Positions 8,314 to 19,469 of a stretch of DNA of 64,000 bases are shown piece after piece. Made by a program: the position numbers and the translations under genes. The stretch covers positions 6,510,001 through 6,574,000 of the forward strand of contig NZ_CP108464.1 in NCBI RefSeq assembly GCF_036226405.1, in the 5' to 3' direction. A model generated the notes under the pieces. The model saw nothing but the letters and a program-made list of their open reading frames with translations. It was not told where the DNA came from and ran no database searches. Source of the stretch: Streptomyces sp. NBC_01260 (GTDB taxonomy: Bacteria > Actinomycetota > Actinomycetes > Streptomycetales > Streptomycetaceae). Numbering within the stretch: the stretch's first letter is position 1; the number at the start of each line of letters is the position of its first letter.

Positions 8314-10140
8314 TCAGGGGCGGGCATCCTCCGGGGTGCCGGCAGCGGCAGCGGTGTCCGTCCGGACGGGCAGCCCCGGTCCCAGCTCCGCGTAGGGCGC
8401 GCCCGCGTCCTCCACCTCCAGCACCCATACCTCGTTGACGCCGTCCCGCAGGACCGGCCCCGGTACGTACAGCGTCCGCTGCGGGCCCGCCGACCAGTAC
8501 CGCCCGAGGCAGAACCCGTTCACCCAGACGAACCCGCGCGTCCAGCCCGGCAGTTCAAGACCCGCGTGCCCGGTGCCGTCCGTGTCCGCGAGCTCGAAGG
8601 AACCCCGGTACAGGCCGCTGCGCCCGGACCCGTCGACCGGGACGAACGGGACGCCGGCCACCGCCGCCGCGTCCTCGAACGCGTCGAGCCGCAGCGCCCG
8701 CGCCCGTACGCCGTGCAGGAACTGGCGCTCGTGCAGCACGCCCCCGGTGATCCCCTTGGGCTCGCCGAGGCGCGGCCCGTAGTTGACCCGGCCCAGCGAC
8801 TCCACCCACAGCTCGACCTCGGCGGGCCCGGCCACCGGCTCATCGAGGGTGCCGTCCTCCTCGCTCAGGACGCCCCTGCGGACACCGTCCACGTACACCA
8901 CCGCCCGGTCCCTCAGGCCCGACACCCCCAGGGTGTACGGCCGTCGGGGACCCGGGACGCCGACCCGGTAGCGCACCAGGCCGCGGTCGACGCCGAGCTC
9001 CTCGAACGTGGGCGGAACACCGGACTCCGGCTGCTCCTCGTCGCCGAGTGCCTCCATGACGTCCTGCAACGACGCCCAGCCGGTCAGCGCGGCCCGCAGC
9101 GGGGCGGCGAGTCCGGCGGGCTCGTCCGGCAGTTCGGGCAGCGGTCCGTCCGCGTACTCGGCGAGGACCTTCCGCAGCAGCCAGAACTTCTCCGTGGGCC
9201 GCCCGTACTCGTCCACCGGCGCGTCGTAGTCGTACGACGTCACCGTCGGCAGGAGCTCCTGGTCCTGGAGCGGGCCCGAGCGGTTGGCGCCCGCCCAGCC
9301 GCCGAAGTTCGTCCCGCCGTGCGCCATGTAGATGTTGACCGACGCCCCGCACTCCAGGATCTCCCGCAGCGCCTCGGCGGCCTGTGCCGGATCGCGTACG
9401 ACCGGCGGCGCGCCCCAGTGCTCGAACCAGCCGCACCAGAACTCCATGCACATCAGCGGGCCCGCGTCCCGGTGACGCCGGAGCACCCGGAACGCCTCGC
9501 GCGCCCCCGAGCCGAAGTTCGCCGTGGCGAGCAGACCGGGCACCGAGCCGCCCGTGAGCATGTGGTCCTCCGGCCCGTCGGAGGTGAACAGCGGGACGCT
9601 CACGCCGTACTCGCCGAGCATCGCGGCCACCTGCCGCAGATAGACCTGATCGGTGCCGTAACTGCCGTACTCGTTCTCCGCCTGGACCATGATCACCGGG
9701 CCGCCGCGGTCGATCTGCCGCTCCACGACCTGGGGCAGCAGTTCGGCGAACCAACGCCGCACCGCGCCCAGATAGCCGGCGTCGCGGGTTCGCACCCGGC
9801 GCCCGAACCCTCCGGTCACCCAGACCGGCAGACCACCGTTCTCCCACTCCGCGCAGATGTACGGACCCGGGCGGACGATCGCCCACAGGCCGGCCCGCTG
9901 GGCCGCGTCCAGGAAGCGGCCCAGTGCCGCCACGTCGTGGAACCTGCCCGGCTGCGGTTCGTGCAGATTCCACGGCACGTACGTCTCGACACAGTTCAGG
10001 CCCATCGCCCGCAGCATCGACAGCCGGTGGTCCCACTGCGCCTCGTGCACCCGGAAGTAGTGCAGGGCGCCCGACAGCAGCCGTACGGGCCGCCCGTCGA
10101 GCCGGAAGTGGTCGTCGTCGCCCACCGTGAAGTCAGCCAT
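8314..10140 (-). CDS. Beta-galactosidase, glycoside hydrolase family 35
   Basis: A 608-residue retaining glycosidase that removes terminal beta-linked galactose. The N-terminal TIM barrel has the family signature GLNCVETYVPWNLHEP and GPYICAEWENGGLPVW. The acid/base Glu157 is in MVQAENEYGSYG and the nucleophile Glu233 is in MCMEFWCGWFEHWG. Beta-sandwich domains make up the C-terminal half. There is no signal peptide, so it acts inside the cell on imported sugars. The start at 10140 has AGGAGAG ten bases upstream; a much longer open frame lacks support. An AraC-type regulator is divergently transcribed from the 220-bp region 10141-10360 and is the obvious candidate to control it. Confidence 0.95.
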   Translation of the reverse strand: MADFTVGDDDHFRLDGRPVRLLSGALHYFRVHEAQWDHRLSMLRAMGLNCVETYVPWNLHEPQPGRFHDVAALGRFLDAAQRAGLWAIVRPGPYICAEWENGGLPVWVTGGFGRRVRTRDAGYLGAVRRWFAELLPQVVERQIDRGGPVIMVQAENEYGSYGTDQVYLRQVAAMLGEYGVSVPLFTSDGPEDHMLTGGSVPGLLATANFGSGAREAFRVLRRHRDAGPLMCMEFWCGWFEHWGAPPVVRDPAQAAEALREILECGASVNIYMAHGGTNFGGWAGANRSGPLQDQELLPTVTSYDYDAPVDEYGRPTEKFWLLRKVLAEYADGPLPELPDEPAGLAAPLRAALTGWASLQDVMEALGDEEQPESGVPPTFEELGVDRGLVRYRVGVPGPRRPYTLGVSGLRDRAVVYVDGVRRGVLSEEDGTLDEPVAGPAEVELWVESLGRVNYGPRLGEPKGITGGVLHERQFLHGVRARALRLDAFEDAAAVAGVPFVPVDGSGRSGLYRGSFELADTDGTGHAGLELPGWTRGFVWVNGFCLGRYWSAGPQRTLYVPGPVLRDGVNEVWVLEVEDAGAPYAELGPGLPVRTDTAAAAGTPEDARP

Positions 10141-10360
10141 CGTGCTCGTTCTCTCCTGTGCGGGCGGTCCCGGAGTGCCCTGCTCCGCGACCGGTACGGC
10201 CGGAATGCGGCACGTGTGACGGAGCGGGTGAACCCGGGAGGAATGTCGCGACCCAGCCTCACCCCCTGGCGTGCGGCCGGTCCATGGACAAAGATCATTG
10301 CTGTTTGGACGCAGCACATCGCTGTCGGCGCACGACGCGAGAACCGGGGAGCGAAAGCCG

Positions 10361-11239
10361 ATGTACCACACCTGGATGCGCTTCTTCACCCCGAGCCCGC
10401 TCCACCACCGCCTCGGCCTGGTCTGCCTCGGGGTGGGCCTCCAGCACGGCGCGCTGCCCACCGTCGGGCCCCGCACCCTGGACCACCACGTGGCCGTGGT
10501 CATCAACTCGGGCAGCGGCTGGTTCGCCGGGCCGGACGGGCGGCGGATGCCGGTCACCGGGCCCAGCCTGATCTGGCTGACCCCGGGCACCCCGCACCAC
10601 TACGGCGCCGACCCGGCCACCGGCTGGGACGAGAGCTTCGTCGACTTCACCGGCCCCGCCACCACCACGTACACCGAACTCGGCTACATCGAGCCGGACC
10701 GCCCGCTGGTCCCGCTCTCCGACACGGCGGCACCGCGGGCCGCCATCGGCCGGATGGTGCGGGCGGCGCGGCGCGGGAACCCGCTGCTGGAGGTGGAGAC
10801 CGGTGCGGCCGTCCATGAGCTGCTCGTCGCGCTGCGCCGGGCCCGCGCCGATGTCAGCCCCGACGGCGACCCGGTGCTCCAGGCCATGACCCGGGACGCG
10901 TTCCAGCCGCTCTCCGTCGCCGAGCACGCCGCCCGGCACGGCATGACACCCGCCGAACTGCGCACGGCCGTCCGGCGCGGTGCGGGCTGCAGCCCCAAGG
11001 ACTACCTCCTCGGCATCCGGCTCGGCCGCGCCAAGGAGCTCCTCGCCACCAGCGATCTGCCGGTCGCGGCCGTCGCCCGCCGCGTCGGGTACGACGATCC
11101 GGCGTACTTCTCCCGCCTGTTCGCCCGCCGCGTCGGCACCGCCCCGGTCCGCTTCCGCGAGCAGCAGGGGCGCAGTGTGCCGGGCGGCTGGAGCGACCGG
11201 GTGCCGGACCCCGACCACCCGCCCACGATCACTCCGTAG
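10361..11239 (+). CDS. AraC family transcriptional regulator
   Basis: A 292-residue regulator. The N-terminal half is a cupin-like ligand-binding domain (HVAVVINSGSGWFAGPDG, then PSLIWLTPGTPHHYG). The C-terminal 100 residues carry the double helix-turn-helix, including LPVAAVARRVGYDDPAYFSRLFARRVGTAPVRFR in the second HTH. The gene diverges from the GH35 beta-galactosidase gene, so it probably binds in the shared 220-bp intergenic region and responds to a galactoside or its breakdown product; this is inferred from context. The ATG at 10361 precedes the conserved YHTWMRFFTPSPLH start; upstream frame is nonspecific. Confidence 0.93.
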   Translation: MYHTWMRFFTPSPLHHRLGLVCLGVGLQHGALPTVGPRTLDHHVAVVINSGSGWFAGPDGRRMPVTGPSLIWLTPGTPHHYGADPATGWDESFVDFTGPATTTYTELGYIEPDRPLVPLSDTAAPRAAIGRMVRAARRGNPLLEVETGAAVHELLVALRRARADVSPDGDPVLQAMTRDAFQPLSVAEHAARHGMTPAELRTAVRRGAGCSPKDYLLGIRLGRAKELLATSDLPVAAVARRVGYDDPAYFSRLFARRVGTAPVRFREQQGRSVPGGWSDRVPDPDHPPTITP

Positions 11240-11274
11240 CCCGCTCCGCCGGACAGGCCCTAAGCTCGACGACC

Positions 11275-11610
11275 ATGACCACGAGCGACATCGACGATTC
11301 CGTAGGCACCGAGCTGAACCGGCTGCGCGAGAGCATCGACAACATCGACGCGGCAGTTGTCCACATGCTCGCCGAGCGCTTCAAGTGCACCCAGCAGGTG
11401 GGCCATCTCAAGGCCGCCCACCAGCTCCCCCCGGCCGACCCGGCGCGCGAGGGCCGCCAGATCGCCCGGCTGCGCCAGCTCGCCGAGAGCGCCCACCTGG
11501 ACCCGGCGTTCGCCGAGAAGCTGCTGAACTTCATCGTGGCCGAGGTCATCCGCCACCACGAACGCATCGCCGACGAATCGGCGAACGGCACGGCCGGCAC
11601 GAGGGCGTGA
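11275..11610 (+). CDS. Chorismate mutase, AroQ type
   Basis: A 111-residue all-helical chorismate mutase that rearranges chorismate to prephenate, the first committed step to phenylalanine and tyrosine. The core is recognisable: LNRLRESIDNIDAAVVHMLAERF, the active-site Arg and Lys of QQVGHLKAAH, and HERIADES at the end. The length matches stand-alone AroQ enzymes. No signal peptide is present, so it is the cytosolic form. The neighbours are not aromatic amino-acid genes. The ATG at 11275 follows the AraC stop by 35 bp; cotranscription is possible. Confidence 0.92.
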   Translation: MTTSDIDDSVGTELNRLRESIDNIDAAVVHMLAERFKCTQQVGHLKAAHQLPPADPAREGRQIARLRQLAESAHLDPAFAEKLLNFIVAEVIRHHERIADESANGTAGTRA

Positions 11611-12139
11611 GCGGCGCCGGGTCCGCCCCGGTCGTCGCCGCTCAGGGCGAGCTCTCCCCCAGCGGGCGGTCCGCCGTCTCCTCGGCCAGGGTCCCCGCCA
11701 CCGCCGCGCCCACCGTCCCCAGCATCACGAACACCGCCGCGACGCTGTCTCCCGCCGCGTGGACCACCGGCCAGGATCGGGCCGAGGTCACCGCGAATGC
11801 GCTGGACCCGGGCCCACGGGCGGCGCGGGCATCTGTACCTGAGCCGCTGACGAGGGCCCGTACGAGAAGGTCCCCAGCGACAGCGTCCCACTGGGCCGGC
11901 TCGACGCTCCCGATGACGAATGGCGGATCCAGCGGCTGAGCAGTGAATTGCTCAGCGGTGATCCGGACCCGGCGTTGGACCCATGGTCCGCTGGTCGTCC
12001 AGGCGTTGCGGGCCCGGCGCCGACGACAGCCGAACATCTCCGCCGCCATCGCCGGTGTCGTCGAGTGGAACGGCACTGACGGGCGCACCATGGAAGGGCG
12101 CGAACACGACGTGGGGGTGACCTGGGCAGGAGTCCGCCA
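11611..12139. other. Gene-poor stretch with possible coding remnants
   Basis: No convincing intact gene occupies these 529 bases. On the minus strand a frame from 12049 down to a stop at 11642 shows strong GC bias at the third codon position only in its last 60 or so codons, which would encode a hydrophobic segment (VAAVFVMLGTVGAAVAGTL) and an acidic tail. On the plus strand a 78-codon frame between stops at 11840 and 12077 begins with coding-like composition (PYEKVPSDSVPLGRLDAPDD) and then decays; it has no start codon and happens to be in the same frame as kdpD. Both look like decayed genes. The ribosome binding site AGGAG for kdpD is at 12128-12132. Confidence 0.5.
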
Positions 12140-14659
12140 GTGGCACGTGGACGGTTGCGGATCTACCTCGGGGCCGCCCCCGGGGTCGGGAAGACGTACG
12201 CCATGCTTGCCGAGGGGCAGCGGTTGCGTGCACGGGGCACGGATGTGGTCGTCGGCTTCGTCGAGCCGCACGGGCGTCGGCCGACCGCGGCCATGGCCGA
12301 CGGTCTGGAGGCGACAGCCCGCCGTACGCTGAGCCACCGCGGTGCGCTCTTCACCGAGATGGATCTCGACGCGGTGCTGGCCCGCCGTCCCCAGGTCGCG
12401 CTGGTCGACGAGCTGGCCCACTCCAATGTTCCGGGGGCCCGCAACGCCAAGCGGTGGCAGGACGTCCAGGAGCTCCTGGACGCCGGCGTCGATGTTGTCA
12501 CCACGCTCAATGTCCAGCACCTGGAGTCCCTCAACGACGTGGTACGGCAGATCACGGGGGTCACCCAGCGGGAGACCCTGCCCGACGAGGTGGCCCGCCG
12601 GGCCGACCAGATCGAACTGGTCGACCTGCCACCGGAGGTGCTCCGCCGCCGCCTGGTCCATGGCGACATCTATGCGCCGGACCGCATCGAGTCCGCCCTC
12701 ACTCACTACTTCCGGGTCGGTAACCTCACCGCCCTGCGCGAGATCGCCTTGCTGTGGCTGGCCGACCGGGTGGAGGAAGGGCTGCAGCGCTACCGCGCGG
12801 AACATGGCGTCGTCGCTCCCTGGGAGACCCGGGAGCGCATCCTGGTGTCCCTGAGCGGCGGGCCGGAGGGCGAGACACTGATCCGCCGTGCCGCGCGGAT
12901 CAGCGCTCGTACCCCCGGCACCGAGTTGCTGGCCCTCCACGTGGTCCGGGAGGACGGACTCGCCGACGTCGACCCGGCGGTACTGGACGCCCAGCGCACT
13001 CTTGTGGAGTCGCTCGGCGGCAGCTACCACCAGACCACCGGCGAGGATGTTGTCGATGCCCTGCTCCAGTTCGCCGAGGCGGAGAACGTCACCCAGATCG
13101 TGCTGGGCGCGAGCCGGCACGGTCGCCTCGCCTCCCTCCTGAGAGCAGGTGTGGGAGAGCGGACGATCAAGGGGTCCGGCCCCATCGACGTGCACATCGT
13201 CACCCATGGGGAGGCGGCAGGGGCTGCTGCGTCGAGGCTTCCGCATCCGAGCCGTGGCACGGGCCCGAGACGGTACTGGGCTGCGCTGGTCGGTGCCGTG
13301 GTGCTGCTGCCTGTACTGACGCTCCTGCTGACCGCGGTGCGTGGCCACCTCGGCCTCTCCAGCGACCTGGTGATCTATCTGCTCGCCGTCGTCGTGGTCG
13401 CCCTGGTCGGAGGGCTCTACCCCGCGTTGCTCGCCGCCATTGCCGCGGCGCTGCTCGCCGACTACTACTTCACCGCACCGGTGCACTCGCTGGCCGTCGA
13501 GCGCCCGGACGCGATTGCCGCGCTCGTGGTGTTCCTTGCCACGGCCGCTCTCGTCGGCACGGCAGCGGGAACGGCTGCTCAGCGTACGCACCAGGCAGTA
13601 CGCGCGACATCTGAGGCGAGAGCGCTGAGCCGTCTGGCCGCCGCCATGATGCGTGGCCAGGACCTGACGGCACTGGTGGAGCAGATCCGGGAGAACTTCG
13701 GTCTCAGTGCGATCAGCCTGCTCGAAAGGGACCCGGAAGCATCTCCCGTGCCCCGCTGGTACGTGGTCGCCAGCGCCGGGGAGCGGCCACCGGAAAAGCC
13801 CTACGAGGCGGATGTGGAAAGCCCCGTCGACGACAATCTCACGCTGGCCGCGCGCGGCTCGGGACTGAGTACGCAGGACCAACGCGTCCTCGCTGCGTGC
13901 GCCGCCGAACTGGGGCTGGCACATGCGCGAGGGCGGATCGCCGGGTGTTCCGGTGGCACGGACGCCTTCGCTGACGCCGAACGTACCCGGGCATCCCTGC
14001 TTCTCGCGGCAGGACGCGATCTGCGTGCTCCGCTGCACACGGCCGAAGAAGCACTCGTGCGCCTGCGGAGTCGACGCGCCGTCGGGACTGTCCCGGAGGA
14101 GGCGCAGTTGCTGGAAGCTGCCCGTGCGGCGGTGCACCGTGCGGCGCAGCTGGTCACTGATCTCGACGATGTGAGCCGTCTGCACGCCGGGGCACTCGAT
14201 CTCTACCTCCGCCCGGTCGACCTCAACGAGATGCTGGGTGCTGCCTTGGACGACCTCGGGCCCGGCGGTCACTCGATCATTCTGCGCCTGCCGGAACAGC
14301 TGCCCGACGTGATCGCCGACGCCGCTCTCCTCACCCGTGCGCTGACCGCCCTGGGGGCCGACGCATTGCGTCACAGCCCGTCGGACCGGCCCCCCGTCGT
14401 CACCGCCGGGGTCCAAGCCGGCCGCGTGATGATTCGGGTGGAGGACGGCACGCCCGACCGGGGCCCGGAACCGGGCCCCGGGGCTTCCCGGGCTCCGGGT
14501 CCCAGGGCCGGCAGCCTGGCCGTACGGCTGTCGCGCGACTTGGCCGAGGCCATGGACGGGACCCTGGAGACGGCCGCTGAGAGCCCCGGTTTCTCGGTGA
14601 TGCTCACTCTTCCGAGCTCCGCGCCCGGCGGCAGCGCGACATCCAGCCGCAACGAGTGA
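12140..14659 (+). CDS. kdpD: KdpD-type sensor with degenerate kinase domain
   Basis: An 839-residue homologue of the potassium sensor KdpD. Domains in order: the KdpD N-terminal domain with Walker A GAAPGVGKT (Lys18) and VDELAHSN; a universal-stress-protein domain (about 230-355, ending in IVLGASRHGRLASLL); four transmembrane segments (about 375-480); a GAF-like region; and a C-terminal histidine-kinase-like region. The kinase appears dead: the phosphoacceptor His of SHDLRTP is Arg626 (AAGRDLRAP), the N-box asparagines are lost (ALGADALRHSP), and the G1 and G2 glycine motifs are absent. The start GTG has AGGAG seven bases upstream. It heads the kdp genes but no kdpE is seen. KdpD input domains are known to bind c-di-AMP in Gram-positives; here a signalling role without phosphorylation is inferred. 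Confidence 0.9.
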   Translation: MARGRLRIYLGAAPGVGKTYAMLAEGQRLRARGTDVVVGFVEPHGRRPTAAMADGLEATARRTLSHRGALFTEMDLDAVLARRPQVALVDELAHSNVPGARNAKRWQDVQELLDAGVDVVTTLNVQHLESLNDVVRQITGVTQRETLPDEVARRADQIELVDLPPEVLRRRLVHGDIYAPDRIESALTHYFRVGNLTALREIALLWLADRVEEGLQRYRAEHGVVAPWETRERILVSLSGGPEGETLIRRAARISARTPGTELLALHVVREDGLADVDPAVLDAQRTLVESLGGSYHQTTGEDVVDALLQFAEAENVTQIVLGASRHGRLASLLRAGVGERTIKGSGPIDVHIVTHGEAAGAAASRLPHPSRGTGPRRYWAALVGAVVLLPVLTLLLTAVRGHLGLSSDLVIYLLAVVVVALVGGLYPALLAAIAAALLADYYFTAPVHSLAVERPDAIAALVVFLATAALVGTAAGTAAQRTHQAVRATSEARALSRLAAAMMRGQDLTALVEQIRENFGLSAISLLERDPEASPVPRWYVVASAGERPPEKPYEADVESPVDDNLTLAARGSGLSTQDQRVLAACAAELGLAHARGRIAGCSGGTDAFADAERTRASLLLAAGRDLRAPLHTAEEALVRLRSRRAVGTVPEEAQLLEAARAAVHRAAQLVTDLDDVSRLHAGALDLYLRPVDLNEMLGAALDDLGPGGHSIILRLPEQLPDVIADAALLTRALTALGADALRHSPSDRPPVVTAGVQAGRVMIRVEDGTPDRGPEPGPGASRAPGPRAGSLAVRLSRDLAEAMDGTLETAAESPGFSVMLTLPSSAPGGSATSSRNE

Positions 14660-14742
14660 ATCCACGCACGTCACCGTCATCCCATCGGCGTACAGGGTGG
14701 CAGGGTAATTCCGACGCCAACTGATATAGCGTCATAAATGAA

Positions 14743-14763
14743 TTGATCTCGTTTCCGGATCAA
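14743..14763. promoter_or_regulatory. Inverted repeat in the AT-rich region upstream of the kdp structural genes
   Basis: TTGATC (14743-14748) and GATCAA (14758-14763) form a 6-bp dyad with a nine-base spacer. It lies in the most AT-rich part of the 170 bp between kdpD and the small ORF at 14830. The left arm could also serve as a -35 element with CCATAT (14766-14771) 17 bp on. This suggests that kdpFABC has its own promoter with an overlapping operator. No binding protein is identified. Confidence 0.45.
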
Positions 14764-14829
14764 CTCCATATGCCAGTCGGGAGGGCCCGAAAAGTCCCGT
14801 CCCTCATGACTTTGCGGGGTGCTTCGCGG

Positions 14830-14913
14830 GTGTCGGACATCGCGTACATCGGCCTCACGGCAGTGGTGTTCGCCCTCATCGGCCTGGCCGCCAAGGGGGT
14901 CGGACGCCTGTGA
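14830..14913 (+). CDS. Tiny membrane protein ORF overlapping kdpF
   Basis: A 27-residue frame with one transmembrane segment (IAYIGLTAVVFALIGLAA) ending in a basic tail. Its TGA stop at 14911-14913 overlaps the kdpF GTG start by the GTGA arrangement, which implies translational coupling. GGGGTG at 14815-14820 is a fair ribosome binding site. An ATG at 14806 would add eight residues but lacks one. Third codon positions are nearly all G or C, as in real genes of this genome. I believe similar small ORFs precede kdpF in other Streptomyces. It may be an extra small subunit or stabiliser of the Kdp complex, which is inference only. Confidence 0.65.
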   Translation: MSDIAYIGLTAVVFALIGLAAKGVGRL

Positions 14914-14999
14914 ACGTGGAAAACGTCGTCGGCCTGATCGTTGCCGCGTGCCTCGTGATCTACCTGGTCATCTGCCTGATCTTCCCAGAGAAGTTCTAG
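14910..14999 (+). CDS. kdpF: KdpF, small subunit of the potassium-transporting ATPase
   Basis: A 29-residue single-span membrane peptide. The sequence has the KdpF pattern: a short polar start (MNVENVVGLIV), a transmembrane helix, and the ending LIFPEKF that matches the conserved YPEKF-type C-terminus of the family. KdpF stabilises the KdpABC complex in the membrane. It starts at GTG 14910, overlapping the upstream tiny ORF, and is followed 12 bp later by kdpA. Confidence 0.88.
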   Translation: MNVENVVGLIVAACLVIYLVICLIFPEKF

Positions 15000-15011
15000 G
15001 AGAAAGCCCGG

Positions 15012-16675
15012 ATGAACGACACCCTCGCGGGCTGGCTCCAGGTGCTTGCCCTGGTGGTCGCGCTAGGTCTCTCATTTCGCCCGATGGGCTCCTACATGGC
15101 CCGCGTCCTGACCGCTGATCACCACGGGCGGGTCGAACGCCTGGTTTACCGGGCAGGCGGAGTGAACGGCGACGCCGACCAGAAGTGGTCGGTCTACCTG
15201 CGGAGCATCCTGGCCTTCTCAGCCGTATCGGTACTGTTCCTGTACGCATTTCTGCGCCTGCAGAACCATCTCCTGCTGTCCCTGGGAATGAAGCCGATTG
15301 CCGCGGACCAGTCGTTCAACACCGCGGCATCCTTCGTCACCAATACCAACTGGCAGTCGTATTCGGGTGAGTCGGCGATGGGGCATCTGGTCCAGATGGC
15401 GGGCCTCGCGGTGCAGAACTTCGTCTCCGCAGCCGTGGGGATTGCCGTCGTCGCCGCGCTGATCCGGGGCTTCAACCGGAAGAAGACCGATCGCGTCGGG
15501 AACTTCTGGGTGGACCTGACACGGATCGTGCTTCGCGTTCTGCTGCCACTGGCTTTCGTCTTCGCGATCGTTCTGGTGGCTGCCGGTGCCGTTCAGAATT
15601 TCCACGGAGTCCACGACATCACCACCATCGCGGGCGGGCACCAGGGCCTGACCGGAGGCCCCGTCGCCTCCCAGGAGTCCATCAAGGAACTGGGCACCAA
15701 CGGCGGTGGTTTCTACGCCGCGAACTCCGCGCACCCCTTCGAGAACCCCAACGCCTTCACCAACCTGATCGAGATCTACCTCATGCTGGTCATCGCGTTC
15801 TCGCTCCCGCGGACTTTCGGGACGATGGCCGGCGACCACCGCCAGGGATACGCCGTCGTCGCCGTGATGGCATTGATCTGGGGCGCGTCGGTCGCCATCG
15901 TCACCGCCAACGAGCTGCACAGCGTCAGCAGCACCGCCGGTCACGCGGCCGGCGGAATGATGGAGGGCAAGGAGACGCGGTACGGGATCTGGGCCTCGGC
16001 CCTGTTCGCCGTGTCCACCACCCTCACGTCGTGCGGAGCGGCCAACTCCTCCCACGACTCGTACACGCCGGGCGGCGGCGGCATGACGATCTTCAACATG
16101 ATGCTGGGGGAGATCGCGCCCGGCGGCGCCGGGTCCGGGCTCTACGGGATCCTGATCCTGGCGATCGTCGCGGTCTTCGTCGCCGGACTGATGGTCGGCC
16201 GGACACCCGAGTACCTGGGCAAGAAGCTCCGGGGCCGGGAGATGAAGTTCGCCTCGCTCTACATCCTGACCACGCCCGCGGTCGCACTGGTGGGGGCGGG
16301 GCTGGCGATGGCGCTCCCGGGGGAGAGGGCGGCCATGCTCAATTCCGGTCCGCACGGCTTCTCCGAGGTCCTGTACGCCTTCGCGTCGGCCGCGAACAAC
16401 AACGGCTCGGCGTTCGCAGGGCTGAGCGTGAACACCGTCTGGTACAACACCACACTTGGTGTGGTCATGCTCGTCGGCCGGTTCCTGCCCATGGTGTTCG
16501 TCCTGGCGCTCGCCGGCTCGCTCGCAGAGCAACAACCTGTTCCGGTCACCGCGGGCACCCTGCCCACTCACCGGCCGCAGTTCGTCGGGCTGTTGACCGC
16601 AGTGATCCTCATCGTTGTCGGTCTGACCTACTTCCCCGCGCTCGCGCTCGGACCCCTGGCGGAGGGCCTGCACTG

Positions 16676-16676
<1 letters not shown>
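15012..16676 (+). CDS. kdpA: KdpA, potassium-channel-like subunit of the Kdp ATPase
   Basis: A 554-residue polytopic membrane protein that forms the potassium-selective pore of the high-affinity K+ pump. About ten transmembrane segments are visible. Selectivity-filter regions of the four pore repeats are recognisable in [47 protein letters not shown] and [14 protein letters not shown]. The length is normal for the family. An AGGAGA ribosome binding site precedes the ATG, and the stop codon overlaps the kdpB start, so A and B subunits are translationally coupled. Expression is expected under potassium limitation. Confidence 0.98.
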
Positions 16677-18805
<2,129 letters not shown>

Positions 18806-18839
18806 CAGACGTCCGACGAGAGAAGAAGGCGATCCCAGG

Positions 18840-19469
18840 GTGTGCGCCCACCTTCCCCCCGTACTCCAGCACCATCTGACCGCCTTGCGGATGCTGCTGG
18901 CCTTCACCGTGATCACCGGCATCGCCTATCCGCTGCTCGTCACCGGCATCTCCCAGGCCGGTCTCTCCGACCGGGCCAACGGCTCGCTGCTGACGACGAA
19001 CGGCACGCCGGTGGCCTCCAGCCTGATCGGCCAGAACTTCTCCCTGCCGAAGAAGAATCCCCAGGACGAGAAGGAGACACTGCGCCCCGACCCCAAGTGG
19101 TTCCAGCCCCGCCCGTCCGCCGGCGGCTACGACCCCACGGTCTCCGGTGCCTCCAATCTGGGCCCGAACAACACCGACCTGATCAAGACCGTCAAGGACC
19201 GCCGCGCAGCCGTCGCCGCCTTCGACGGGGTCCAGCCCGCGTCCGTCCCCGCGGACGCCGTCACCGCCAGCGGCTCGGGTCTCGACCCGGCGATCTCGCC
19301 GGCGTACGCCCACGAACAGGTGGACCGCGTCGCGAAGGCCCGTCATCTCGCCCCCGCCAAGGTCAAGGCACTGGTCGCCCGACACGTCCAGGGACGTGTA
19401 CTCGGATTTCTGGGTCAGGAACGCGTCAATGTCGTCGAACTCAACCACGGTCTGGCCAGGCTGACGTGA
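18840..19469 (+). CDS. kdpC: KdpC, accessory subunit of the Kdp ATPase
   Basis: A 209-residue protein with one N-terminal transmembrane helix (LRMLLAFTVITGIAYPLLVTG) and an extracytoplasmic domain. Conserved KdpC features are GSLI-type IGQNFSLPK, WFQPRPSAGGYDP, SGASNLGPNN, and the C-terminal ISPAYAHEQVDRVA with VNVVELN. It supports ATP binding and assembly of the KdpFABC pump. The start is GTG at 18840, behind an AAGAAGG sequence; the gene follows kdpB by 34 bp and ends the operon. No kdpE follows. Confidence 0.97.
   Translation: MCAHLPPVLQHHLTALRMLLAFTVITGIAYPLLVTGISQAGLSDRANGSLLTTNGTPVASSLIGQNFSLPKKNPQDEKETLRPDPKWFQPRPSAGGYDPTVSGASNLGPNNTDLIKTVKDRRAAVAAFDGVQPASVPADAVTASGSGLDPAISPAYAHEQVDRVAKARHLAPAKVKALVARHVQGRVLGFLGQERVNVVELNHGLARLT

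Noticed and set aside
7801..10818. Plus-strand open frame of about 1,000 codons opposite the HExxH and GH35 genes
   Set aside because: Arg/Pro/His-rich product with no recognisable domain; it also runs into the AraC gene in another frame.
11642..14680. Minus-strand open frame opposite kdpD continuing to 11642
   Set aside because: The part opposite kdpD is a shadow. Only the last 60 codons outside kdpD look coding-like and these are treated as a possible remnant.
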